Assembly: GCA_002778195.1 (NCBI GenBank)
Contig: PCDI01000003.1
Coordinates: 3,531,323-3,595,322 of the forward strand
From: Raffaelea ambrosiae
Taxonomy: Eukaryota > Ascomycota > Sordariomycetes > Ophiostomatales > Ophiostomataceae
Length of the DNA stretch: 64,000 bases
Reading direction: 5' to 3'
Position 1 is the first letter of the stretch. The number at the start of each line of letters is the position of its first letter. Under the pieces are notes generated by a model. That model worked only from the letters and a program-made list of their open reading frames with translations, was not told where the DNA came from and ran no database searches. A program made the translations under genes and the position numbers. Positions 20,762-31,044 of this stretch are shown piece by piece.

Positions 20762-22575
20762 CTACTCGACCATCGCCTCATCCTCGCCGCCCAAGTCGCC
20801 CAGCAGCCCATCAATGTCAAACTCCTTGGCCCAGGCCGAAGAGATCCCCTTTTGGTCGGCAGGCGCCGTGACCACGGTCGCCGCCGGAATGCCCGCGCTC
20901 GCGTCTTGCTGGATGCCCGCCTTGTTGCTGTTGTTCGCAGGAGCAGCCACGCCCGCCGCGCCCAGGCCGTACACCGGCGCATCCACCCAGCCCTGGATCC
21001 GGCCGTCGCGCCAGTCCGTAATCACCGTCATGGCCGCCGCGTGGATGTTGGGCACGCCGCCACGACCCAGCCGGCCGCGCTTGCGCGCCACCTGCACCAG
21101 GAAATCTGTTGTCAGATCGCCGCCATTGGGCATCAGCGGCTGCAGGTCGTAGACGTCGATGAGTTTCTTCATGAGATCGGACGCCGCCTCGGGAGACGAG
21201 GTTGGGTTCGAGCCTCCGGCGGCGCTTCCTTGCAGGCGCTGCAGCAGCAGCGTCACGGCCGGCACGGGGTCCTCAATCAGCTTGGGGGGGACGGCATTCA
21301 GCAAAACCAGGTGGGCCTGCACATGGTCCGAATTCTTGTTGGCTCCCCCCTTGCTGGAGACGGCCGTGGACGGGAAGACAATCCCGGGCGAGTCGAGCAG
21401 CGTCAGCTTGCTGTCGATCTTGACCGACCGGATGGCCGTGGTGACGCCGGCCTCGGCACCGGCCGGGCACGCTGCGCCACCTCGGCGGCTGCCGCCCACG
21501 CGGGACAGCAGAGCGTTGATGACAGACGACTTGCCCACGTTGGGGTAGCCGATGACACCGACCGAGACAGCACGCTTGAGGTTGCGGCTGGCGGCAAACG
21601 ACTTGAGCGCGCGGAAGAGGGCGGCGCTGGTGCTCTGGACGGTCAGGTCGCGGTGGTGGAACGTGTGGGCATTGGCGGCCGGACCAGAGGCCCGCAGAGG
21701 CAGCGTCGGGAAGAAGCCGCGGAGGTGGGTGAGCCAGGCGCGGAGGACGGGGGGCGGCACCAGGTCGGCCTTGTTGAGCACAAGAATGAGGCGTTTGCCG
21801 CCGGCGTCGGGGCTGGAGGCCTCGAGGATGGCGCGCTCGACGTCGCGCGAGCGCGTGGACTCGGGGTCGCGGGCATCCAGCACGTATAGCACCACGTCGG
21901 CCTGGTCGACCACCTGCTTGAACACCTTGTCAAAGGCCTTGCGGGACGTCGCGCCGCCCGGCACCTCGATGATGTGTGGCCGCTCCTCGTCGTCGTCGTC
22001 GTCGTCTGAAAAGTCGTCGTCATCGTCAAAGTCCTCGTCCATATCTTCGTCGTCGTCGTCCTCGCTCCGGTGCTTCTTCTTGTATTCTTTGGCTGCTCTC
22101 CGCGCGCTCGCCAGCAGGGCTGCCATCGGGTTGGACTCGTCCACATCCTCCTCCTCCTCCTCCTCAACTTCCATCCCGTCGGCCTCCTCTCCATCGTCTT
22201 TCATGTCGTCGTCGTTCTCGTCATCCTCTGGCTGTGCCGATGCTGCCCTTTTGGCCTCCTTGGCCATCTCACGTCTCCGCTGGTTCTCTTCCTGTTTCCG
22301 GTTCTTGGCATCTTCAATTTGTTGCAGCAGCTTCTCCTTGTAGGGGAACAGGTTGGGAATGCCCGGATCCTTCTTGAGCTTGGACCGCCATTCCGGGTTC
22401 TTCTTGGCGAGCTTTCTCTGTTTCCGCTGCTTTGCTGCCGCCGCCTTTTCGATACGGTGCCGAAGGCGGACGGGCTGCCGCTTGGACTTTGGTTCTGGGG
22501 CAGTTAGCATACAATATGTACAGAGAATAAGTGAATTCAGGACTCACTCTTGGGCTTGTTGATTGTGCCGGCCAT
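20762..22575 (-). CDS. NUG1: nucleolar circularly permuted GTPase Nug1 (60S biogenesis)
   Basis: Two exons, 22575-22548 and 22494-20762, give 586 residues. The 53-bp intron (GTGAGT, branch GCTAAC, CCCCAG) joins MAGTINKPK to KPKSKRQPV. The basic N terminus with AKKNPEWRSKLKKDPGIPNLFPYKEKLLQQIE closely matches yeast Nug1 and the GNL3/nucleostemin family. A long acidic stretch (about 98-180) follows. The GTPase motifs are in permuted order: DARDPESTRSRDVE, then G4 NKAD (about 250), then G1 GYPNVGKSSV (about 325), then G3 DSPG (about 377). The C-terminal RNA-binding-like region contains GRGGVPNIHAAAMTVITDWRDGRIQGW. Nug1 acts in the nucleolus and nucleoplasm on pre-60S particles and is essential in yeast. 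The acidic and poly-Asp runs are longer than in yeast. The gene is divergently arranged with the HAD phosphatase. Confidence 0.95.
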
Positions 22576-23389
22576 CGTGACGCTTCCTGATAGTCGATCA
22601 CAAAGAATTGGTTCTTCGTCTTGTTCTGGAGACTGAAGCACCAAAGAAAAATCTATGGCTAATTAATTTTTTTTTTGCCAAAAAAAAGTTCCCCCTCCAC
22701 CAAGTTGGAAAAAAATAAAAATAAAAAACCTTGACCGCCTTGTTCGGAGCCCCACTAATATTGAACTAAAGCGGATGCTTTTCCTTATCGATAAGATCGG
22801 ACGATATGATGCAGTAAAGCGTTTCTCGGGCAATTTGGGCGACTGGTCTGTTGGACATTCGGTTCAAGTCAAAATTGCCGCAGTACAGTTTTCTATTTCA
22901 TCTTCACTTTTCTTGAAACAATCAACGCACGCAGGTGCATTTGAATTGTCTGGGCGTAGCTGGCTGAGCTAGACGTTCCCTTTATGATCACTGCAGAATA
23001 CTCCTACAATCCAGACACCGGGCAGTAAAAAGCCCCAGCAGAAGGCCCCATAAAGTCCCCAGACAGCCCAAACAGGTAGTTCCCCAGGCCGCTAGCAAGC
23101 TAGGCCGTAGTTGGCCACTCCGCCTCGGAGTTGCTTTGTAGGAGTGCATCTGGCTGTCACTTGCGCTGTCAACTTTTGCTCTTGGGGCATTTTCTCCTCC
23201 TGTTTCTTTCCATGTTCTCCAATTGGCTTTCGTTGAATATTCATTATTTCTTGCTGTCCCTGCTCAACTGTCCTTGAAGACGTACTTATATTTTTGCTTT
23301 TATGGTGTTGGCTCTATTTGTTTGTCTTTTTTTTTTTTTGTCCTTTCGTTTCATTTGTCTAGATCCTCTTTACCGTCTTCTTCACCACC
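22576..23389. other. divergent promoter region, NUG1 / HAD phosphatase
   Basis: This 0.8-kb spacer holds both promoters. It contains A/T homopolymers near NUG1 (22660-22730), a run of CCCC-containing words at about 23015-23090, and a T-rich tract (23316-23360) before the phosphatase ATG. A TTGTCTAG followed by a pyrimidine-rich stretch just before that ATG could be the acceptor of a 5'-UTR intron. No gene is seen inside. Confidence 0.55.
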
Positions 23390-24278
23390 ATGACTGCCGG
23401 CGAAGAACTGCCCAAGGCGGCCGCCGCGTCGTCCTTCGCCGGCCCGACTGTCGCGGTTCCCTTTGATGGGTTCCTCTTTGACATGGACGGCACCATTATC
23501 GATTCCACCGACGCCGTCGTCAAGCACTGGCATACGTGAGTCGGCTCTTCCTCTCATGGTACTTCTGTTCAATCATAATTGACCTCATGTCACAGAGTCG
23601 GCAGGGAGATCGGCGTCGAGCCAGAAGTCATTCTCCAGACGTCACACGGCCGGCGCAGCATAGACATGCTCAAAGTCCTGGCCCCAGAAAAGGCCAACTG
23701 GGAGTGTGAGCAAAAGAAGGAGTCCTCCCCACACTGGAGTGAACTGTGTGTGTGCTGACTCCTCCCCAGACGTAAGAGGAATGGAAGCTCGCCTACCGCA
23801 GCTCTACGGCAAGGACGCCAGCGAAATCCCCGGCGCCCGCGCCCTGCTGGACGACTTGCGCGCCCGCCAGGTTCCCTGGGCGATTGTCACGTCTGGAACG
23901 GAGCCGCTCGTTGGCGGCTGGCTCGCCGCCCTCGGCCTGCCCAAGCCGGACCACTTGATCACGGCCGAGTCGGTCGCGAACGGCAAGCCCGATCCGGGAT
24001 GCTACCTGCTTGGTCTCGAGGCTCTGGAGCTGCAGAAATCGGCCAGCTCGGTGCTTGTCCTCGAAGACAGCCCGGCAGGGATCCGCGCCGGCAAGGCAGC
24101 CGGATGCAAGGTGCTGGGCGTGGTGACGAGCCACACGGCGGAGCAGGTGGTGGCCGCCGAGCCGGACTGGATTGTGAAGGACCTGGAGTCGGTCCGGGTC
24201 GTGTCTGTCGAGGGCAAGAACGGCAAGCTGGTCACGACGCTCGAGTTTGCCAACACGCTGGCGACGTCAAAAGCATGA
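23390..24278 (+). CDS. HAD-superfamily sugar-phosphatase, Gpp1/glycerol-3-phosphatase-like
   Basis: Three exons, 23390-23535, 23596-23705 and 23770-24278, give 254 residues. Introns are short with GTGAG donors, and the joins restore HWHTVGREIGVEPEV and NWEYVRGMEARLPQLYG. HAD motif I is FDMDGTIIDST (nucleophile D31, acid D33); motif II is VTSGTEP; motif III is the Lys in NGKPDPGCYLLG; motif IV is VLEDSPAGIRAGKAAG. The cap region contains SHGRRSIDML, characteristic of the yeast Gpp1/Gpp2 and 2-deoxyglucose-6-phosphatase group. The likely role is dephosphorylation of glycerol-3-phosphate or another small phosphate ester in the cytosol, linked to osmolyte and redox balance. Substrate assignment within this group is uncertain. 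The gene is complete with normal length. Confidence 0.9.
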
Positions 24279-24575
24279 AGGGAAAAGTCCCAAATAATAA
24301 AAGTAGATATAACCCTAGAGGCCACACGCACAGAGAATGGGGGCCATTTCTAACCGTCTCAAATGAGGCAGATACACACACACACACACGCACACACACA
24401 CAAAAAAAAAACGACAGATTCTCATGGGTATGGAATCATGATCAATACAAAGAGGCTCGGCGTCAGCGCCATTGTTTTTTTTTTTCTTTTTTTTTCTTTA
24501 CAAATCCAAAGGCCATATAAGTGACAAAGAGGGCTGAATATTCAAGAGCCACCCAGCGCACATCTTCATACATTC
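24279..24575. other. short spacer between convergent HAD phosphatase and metallophosphoesterase genes
   Basis: About 300 bp without a gene. AATAATAAAAG near 24295 is a likely polyadenylation context. An (AC)n microsatellite lies at about 24373-24402, followed by A and T homopolymers at 24402-24410 and 24475-24495. Confidence 0.6.
24373..24402. repeat. (AC)n microsatellite
   Basis: An ACACAC run with one CG interruption, in the 3' flank between two convergent genes. Confidence 0.9.
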
Positions 24576-25754
24576 TCATAAGTCAACCACGGTCGCTGGG
24601 TTCTGCAGCCTGTTGTCACGTCCTCCCACCACAGATGCATTCACAAACGTGGTCGTCGTGGTCGTCTTGTGTCCCAACCCCAGCGCCCGCCAGAACCGCC
24701 CCCAGCACATCACCACGGCCATACACAGCACCGTGCCCCATCCGGCCCAGCCCGTCATGACTTCCTCGTAGTCCCGCTGCACGCGGTCCAGCACCACCTC
24801 CTCGCGCCCGTAGGCCGCGTGGATGTGGCCAAACACCGACAGCCGCGGGCGCATGCCGGCCACCTCTTCGGCCAGGTACGGACACCCGGCCCGGTGAAAG
24901 TCGCGCTGGTCGCAGTGGTGCTTGGGCGGCCCGTGGGTCACCAGAACGTCGGGGTGGATGCCTGCCTTTTTCAGAGCGTCAAAGCGGGTAGACCAGTGCT
25001 CAGCGCGGTCGGGCCGGTACTGGAAGGCCGAGACGCCGTATTGGGGCGTCCAGGGGCTGCCAAAGATGGTGAGCTTGCGGGCCCCTGTTGTTTCTCTTCT
25101 CTGCGGTTCCTGTTTTCCGTGCTCGTATTGTTTGTCTGTTTGGGGTCTCTGTGGCTGGCCATATTCGTACTAGTGGTCGTCGGCGCTTTCGTGTTTTCCC
25201 TCCTCCTTGCCCCCCTCCTCCTCGGGCACGCTGTCCCCGTGATCGTGGCTGTCCTTGTGGGCACACCTCCTGGCCAGATGCAGATCCTCAGCCAGAAAGG
25301 CCAGGGTGATGTGCCTGTCTTGCAGGTAGGTCACCGTGCCCCAGTCGAGGTGGGCTTTTGTCTTTTTCTGCCCGTAGCGCCGCTCTGGATGCTTTTTCAG
25401 AAACGCCTCGTCGAGCAGGACGTCGTGGTTGCCGGCAACCAAGATCCTGTGCTGGTACTGCGTCTGCGCTGAGAGCCAGTCCAGGCCAGCCTGCACTTCG
25501 TCAAAAGACCCATTTTCGGTCAGGTCGCCCGCGTGGATGAGAACATCCCCCGGCGGCAGATCGGGGCGCTGGTTGTGCGTATCGGAGATGCACACCACCC
25601 GCACGGGGTGGAGTGGTGCCGTACTGACGAGGGAGCCTTGCGCCCGTCTGTGCTTCTGGAGAATGGACGTGGCAGCCCGTTTCTTGCGCTGGCCGTGGAG
25701 CTTGATGCTGCTCACGGGCTGCTGCTTTGTCTCCTGTCGCGGTCGCTGCTCCAT
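24576..25754 (-). CDS. metallophosphoesterase, reading frame interrupted by one in-frame TAG
   Basis: A continuous minus-strand frame of 393 codons from ATG 25754 to the stop at 24576 contains one internal TAG at 25172-25170. The upstream half has the calcineurin-like motifs VVCISDTHN, DVLIHAGDLTENG and ILVAGNHD, then HLDWGTVTYLQD. The downstream half, in the same frame, continues with RKLTIFGSPWTPQYG, DVLVTHGPP and LSVFGHIHAAYG, and ends in a likely membrane segment (GWGTVLCMAVVMCWGRFW). The set D-x-H, GD, GNHD, TH and GHxH supplies all expected metal ligands, but only if both halves are in one protein. The TAG lies in a long hydrophilic insert (about 95 codons) absent from typical relatives. 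An intron could remove it: a 60-nt candidate 25229-25170 starts GTGCCC, ends CACTAG and keeps frame, but has a poor donor and no clear branch site. Otherwise the gene is a recent pseudogene or the base is an assembly error. Confidence 0.72.
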
Positions 25755-26468
25755 TCTCAACTGGCCAAGCGGGATCCGGGATTTGGCTTCTCCCTGTGTG
25801 TATGCGTGTTTTCTTTCTGGTGCCTTTCGTGCTGCGAAACAAAAATATCGAAGAGAGAAGAGAAAAGAGAAAAGGAATGGGGGTTGGAAGATCCCTCAAA
25901 TGGCCTAGCTGGTCTGGCGGTGCCGTCTACCACTTTGTAGTTGCTCCGTATTTGAAACATTAAACGCGCGCCAATTGGCCCATTAACTGAGCCGGCTTGG
26001 TGGCAATGCGACCTGTTTGACTCAGCCTGCACTTACACGCCGGCAGCACCAAATCATGAATGAAGGCAAAGCCACTTATCCCTACATATGGTCCCCGGCA
26101 TAACCCCCAACAGAATCCAGAATTATTCAAGTTTTTCGAAAGCAACCAGACTGCGGAATAGGCTCCATTTGCGGTGTCGGCGGTGAAAATTGGGGAACAT
26201 ACTCGTACGCAGGCCAGCTCTCGAGAAAGCTGATGCTTGGCATAAAACCAGAAGGCCGTCCTGTGTTTCTCGTCTCGAAGCGATTTCCATGAGACTGCTC
26301 GAGCATATATTGCGAAGAAACTCCCAGTGTTGTGTAGATATGTAGATCATCAAGCCAAGACTCGTTTGCCTTGCCTTGGCAAGCTGTGTCAACAAGGCAC
26401 CTTTTGTCTTCAAGCCAAACTACCAAATTCCCTTGGTCCCCTTCAATCCAAACTCCAATTCGCCAATT
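25755..26468. other. divergent intergenic region, metallophosphoesterase / myristoylated-protein gene
   Basis: No gene seen in 0.7 kb. It contains the promoters of the two divergent genes. Open frames here lack family motifs. Confidence 0.5.
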
Positions 26469-27179
26469 ATGGGATGCTACAGCAGCAAGTCAGATCCATT
26501 GCATGATCCAAGACCTCCTGGATGGCCAAGTCGTGCACAGTATCCCCCAAGTCCAAGACATCCACAACATCTACGCCATTCGAATCATTCAAGCTATATG
26601 CAATACAAACAGCTGCCACCTCTTCCGCAGCATAAACAGCTCCCTCAGCTTCCCATACACAAACAGCTTCCGCCGCGCCCCACAGCCTCGACCCTGATGC
26701 ACGACGTGAACGCCGAGACCCGGGCGCTTGCTGGATGAGGTCATCGAGGCCCGACTCGTACGCCACCGACGCGATCGCCTAGGCGTGGATGCCGGGGCCG
26801 GTGTACGAGCAGCTGGTGCGTGCCGCCCAGCGACAGGGCGTCCAATGTGCACCGTGGCGCGCGGAACTGACTCGCCTGGCTGCACCCCGGGGACAGTGTT
26901 TTTTTTTTTTTTTTTTCCCTTTTTTTTCCTTTTTTTTTCTCAATCTGATCCTGACTGGGAGCGATAACGACGACTAGGTGCGTCCCTAATACGACCTGGC
27001 CTGACGTCGTCGCCTACATCTGCGAGTTTCTCCGCCTCCAAGGCACTCAAGGCCAAGGTCAAAGCCAAAGGCAAGGGAAATGGCGCTGGTCCATCCCTGT
27101 GGTCAAGGCACTGCAGTGGGCGCGACAGGTCAGCACGGCATCGAATGACTTGGTATCGACTAGGATGAAGTCTACATAG
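26469..27179 (+). CDS. small predicted N-myristoylated protein, three exons, unknown function
   Basis: Predicted exons 26469-26705, 26783-26895 and 26978-27179 give 183 residues. The protein begins MGCYSSKSD: Gly2 with Ser at positions 5-6 and Lys7 fits the N-myristoyltransferase consensus, and Cys3 is a likely palmitoylation site, so membrane anchoring is expected. A Pro/His-rich region follows with a repeated KQLPxLP unit (YKQLPPLPQHKQLPQLPIHKQ). Exons 2 and 3 encode an ordered part: VYEQLVRAAQRQGVQCAPWR and AELTRLAAPRG, then TTWPDVVAYICEFLRLQG, and a basic tail. Intron 2 (82 nt, GTGTTT, long T-tract, CTGAC, CTAG) joins GQ to CVPNTTW convincingly. The first junction is uncertain: donor GTGAAC at 26706 and acceptor CCTAG at 26781-26782 keep frame, but the skipped 77 nt look partly coding in another frame (DSYATDAIA), so a frameshift is also possible. 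I do not recognise the family. Confidence 0.55.
26898..26940. repeat. poly-T tract within an intron
   Basis: A run of more than 20 T, interrupted only by CCC and CC, fills most of intron 2 of the small predicted gene. Confidence 0.85.
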
Positions 27180-28848
27180 AGGTGTATAAAAAAGCAACAG
27201 TATCAATGAATAGCAACTAGTTAATGGGTCTCGCTGGCCGCGAAGATATTTTGTCAGCTGGGTACGGGAGTTTGGGAGAAATTGTGCTCAATGTAGTTAG
27301 AAACAGATGCCGGTCTCCATTCCTTTCGTTCCAACAAACTCCTCTCAACCTCCTCTATCCAATATCTTTCTCCATCCCTACCTGTTTTGATTCGTGTTGT
27401 GTGTGGTTGGCGCGGCGCGTTCTGTTGGCGTGGGGCTGCCGCGTGGGCGGCTATTTGCTTGTTGTCTGCCGTCAAAATTTGGTATTCGAAACACGGAAAG
27501 GATGTCTCAAAACCATCTTAATCCGATCCAACACTCAGATCCAGTCTGAACTGTTCCGATAGGCACGGGTCATTACAGTCCTCTTACAGCTGTCAAACGG
27601 AAGTACTCGTAAAGATGACCTGGAATATTAGACGGTATCTCTCGGCAAGTTCGATGCAGCACATGCTTGGGGCTATCATCTGCTGAATTTCTCTCCGTAT
27701 CCTGGCGCAGTATGTGGTCGTCCTATGGTTTCGAGGCGCCAACATATCGAGTTGGCGCCCAATATTCGCCGCCAATGTGGATGCTCAATCACGAGGGAAG
27801 AATTGCATGAAGATCAATTTCAAACTCGACTCGTATGGACAATTCGGCCTAGCAGGGAAAGCTGAGCTCGCGCATTTTTAGCCGAGGAAGCGTGTGTTTG
27901 GGCAAGCTGACCGTTTCTCGTGATTGTCGACTGCTCACCGACATTCACAGTAGGAGTATGGCGCCTCTCTCTACTCGTGCTATCAATGGTGCATTGCTCT
28001 TGTCCGCAGGTTGCCTCCCCGTCCTTAATCAGGCCATCGCCAGCCCTATCTGAAACTGTGAAACGGTCGGCTCGTAGGCGGCCTTTCCAAATCGGCCTGC
28101 AAACGGCCTAGTCTTGGCCAGAGAGTAATGTTGGTTTTCTTTTACCACCTGAGAGTTTTTTTTAGTTCGGGTTAGTTTCTAATATCTCATTTCTTATTAC
28201 TTTTTTTTGTTTTCTTTCTTCCAATTTGGCTCTTCGTTCCCTCGTTTGGCTTAATTTTGGCTTCATATCGGAAAACACGTGCCAGGATTATGTTTTTAGT
28301 GTAGTTGCCACGTGCAACTAAAAGAATGCCGATAATCGTCCTGTCAATTAATCAAAGAAAAGCCCAGAAACCCCGGTCTAGCAAGGAAGGGCAGAGGGGG
28401 AAAAAAGCAATCATAAGCAGAAACAAACAAAATAAAACACCAACAGCTTCCATGTCAGGTACTTTTTCTGGTCTTATTGCCGTTTCTTTTTTTCATTCCT
28501 TTTTTGGGCTGCATCGCAATTTATCAAAAGACCATAGGTTGGCCCGCGATAAATAAAGAACATACGTGCTTGTTTTTTTCCTCATTCTCATACTTACACT
28601 GCAGGATGACCAATCACAGCAGTTGGAGGCTCACAATCAAACCAACACACGCAAGTCCATATTTTTTGTGTGCTCTGTTTTGAGGGATTTGTCCTCCACG
28701 CCCCTTCCTTCGATCCCTCTCTCGTTTCCCATCGGCCTGTTGTGTTTCTTTTTTTTTTTTTTGTGGTTTACTTTAGGCTATTTATTGTGACTCTCTCCTG
28801 TCTTTTCTTCTTCTCTTCCTTCCCCTCTTTCTTTTCTTCTCCACGCCC
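27180..28848. other. intergenic region, 1.7 kb, no convincing gene
   Basis: It holds a TATAAA-containing stretch at about 27185 followed 40 bp later by a 112-codon open frame (27224-27562), which shows no family motif or codon character like its neighbours. A 28150-28210 T-rich stretch and a poly-T at 28749-28761 lie nearer the carboxylesterase 3' end. Confidence 0.5.
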
Positions 28849-31044
28849 TTAAATACCCAGCACATCCAGACCGTGCTCGATCATCCAGTTGATCCCCTCG
28901 GCCCGGTATGTGTCCGCCTCGATATAGCTTCCATTGACCGCCCACACAATGTTCTTCCCGACACCGCCGCCCGTCGTGGCATTGTACACCGGCCAGCCCT
29001 CGCCTGCCAACAAGGGCTGGCGTGTTTTCTGTCCTCCGTTCGGATCCAGGCCCGTCACAAAGTTCACCCACGCCGTCGACATGGTCTTGGCCAGCCGTGC
29101 AAATGTCGGCGGCTCGTTGCCAAACGGATTGGTTTCATACCCCAGGCCGTTGAGGTTGTCAAAGACGAAGGCCACCTCTTGGAAATGAGTGGCTCCCGAC
29201 GAAGCTGTCATTTGTTAGAACAAGGGTGGCATCGAGAGGAGAAAGCAAAAAGAAGAAAAGAAGAAAACCCAGTGGGCGAATCACATACCCGAAACACCAT
29301 TCACTTGGACGTCGAACCGATAGCTCCACGACGGAATGCCATAGGCCGACCACGCCAGGCTGGCTCGCCGCCGGAACCAGTGCATGAACCTGCGTGGATG
29401 TTAGGGAGGAAATGGTCGATATACGGATTGGCAACGCGTCTTTCTCCTACCTGTCACCAAATACGGCCCCGGCCCGGCGGTACTGCAGACCGAGAGACGT
29501 GGCCACAGAGTCGCCCGGCACAATCACCGGGAACTTGTCCAGCCCGGGAATGCCGACCGCCTGGATGTTCGGGTACAGGGACAACAGCTGGTCCACCAGT
29601 TTTTCGCCGGCCTCGGCGGTCGGCGCCGCTGCCACTTGCGAGTGCCCATCCAGGCCCAGTGCACCGATCAAGGCAGCCCGCAGGTCGTCGGTCGTGTCGG
29701 TCTTGCCGGATACGGCCGCCGACCCCTCGTCCGAGTTGGTGCCGATCAGCACGGGCACGCGGACGAAGCGGCCGCTCTGGAGCTGGTTGTACGGGTAGTC
29801 GGCAATGAAGTCGCCGTCGAGCACGGGCGGCCAAGGGGCCGGCGCGTTCGCGTTGCTGGTGGTGTTGAGCACAGTGGTGAGCTCCGTGAGCGACAGACCG
29901 CGGAGGCAGTCGATGACCGCGGCCGTGCCGACGGTGGCAGAGCAGGACGTATTGGTGACGAGGTTGTTAAAGGTGTATTGCTGGGCGTTGGTGGCGTTGA
30001 GGCCTCCCGGGTACCGATTGAGGACACCGCCAAAGCCAGACTGGGCTATGACGCCCCGGAAGAGGCTATCATCGCGGCCTGTGAAAAAAAGAAAAGTAAG
30101 TCGGTTGACAAGGAACTCGCCGCGGAAAATTTCTTTCGTCACGGAAAACCGTCGCCAAACTGGACACAAGCTGGGACCCGTGCTCACTTACCATTGTACG
30201 CAAATGTCTGCGCGTTGACGCTCTCAGCACCGGAGCTCTCGCCCCAGATGACCACCTTGCTGGGGTCGCCGCCAAACGCGGCAATGTTCTCGTGGACCCA
30301 GCGCAGCGCCTGGCGCTGATCGTGGAAGCCAATGTTGGTGATGCCGGCGTCCTGGGCCTGGGTGCCGGACAAGAAGCCGAACGCCGACAGCCGGTAATTC
30401 AGGCTGACAGCAAGCATGGGCGTACCTAGCTCGACGCTGTTCTGGACGATGAACGTCAGGTTGTACCTCTTGTCGGCGCTTCCGCCCATGTACTGGGGGG
30501 CGGTGTCAGCAGTCACCTCCACTCGCGATATTAGTGGTACCCCAGGCACCGGGACACTTACCAGTCCACCACCGTGGATCCACACGGCTACGGGGAGACC
30601 AGCCTCGGCACGGACGCCGGCCGGCCGGACGACATTCAAATACAGGCAGTCCTCGGACAGCTCATACCCGGTGTCGTCGCCGCCAAAGCCGACGCAGTGC
30701 GGCGGATAGGCCGTGGCCGTGTGGACGCCGGCCCAGGAGCTGTTGAGCGGCTCGGCCTGCCGGAAGCGCTGGGCCGTGCGCGCATAGGGCATGCCGAGAA
30801 AGAAGTCCTGGTGGTAGCCGGGGCTGTAGACGCCGGCATAGGAGCCATTCTTGACCTGGACGGTAGGGGCGGACGAATGGCTTGGAAAGTCAGCACACAA
30901 AGAGAAGCCACAGACTATGTGTGTTGGGTGGGTTGTCTCTCACCTTGCGTATCGGCCCCCCAGGCCGGGCTGGCTGCAGTCGACGGTCCCGACCATGGCC
31001 AGGCCCAGGGAGCACCCGAGCCACGTGGTGATGGCGTGGCGCAT
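28849..31044 (-). CDS. secreted type-B carboxylesterase/lipase
   Basis: Six exons on the minus strand: 31044-30944, 30880-30562, 30492-30192, 30078-29451, 29389-29289 and 29204-28849. All joins keep frame and give 601 residues. The N terminus (MRHAITTWLGCSLGLAMVGTVDC) is a signal peptide, so the enzyme should enter the secretory pathway. Family marks of PF00135 esterases are present: VKNGSYAGVYSP, a first-disulphide-region EDCLYLNVVRP, the oxyanion-hole segment WIHGGGL, and the nucleophile elbow GESSGA with Ser226. The acid is Glu358 in TNSDEGS, and the His is His490 in ATHFQEVAFVFDN. The catalytic triad is therefore complete. Several NxS/T sites and cysteines fit an extracellular enzyme. It hydrolyses carboxyl esters (lipids, xenobiotics, cutin-like or aromatic esters); the substrate is unknown. 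The nearest family names are triacylglycerol lipase and cholinesterase. The exon 1/2 acceptor (CCAAG) is the least certain junction. Confidence 0.92.

Noticed and set aside
20852..21889. 345-codon plus-strand open frame
   Set aside because: It is a shadow antisense to NUG1; it has no domain and an Arg/Gly/Val-rich composition.
27224..27562. 112-codon open frame 40 bp after a TATAAA sequence
   Set aside because: It has no recognisable domain, codon use unlike neighbouring genes and a chance-length frame.
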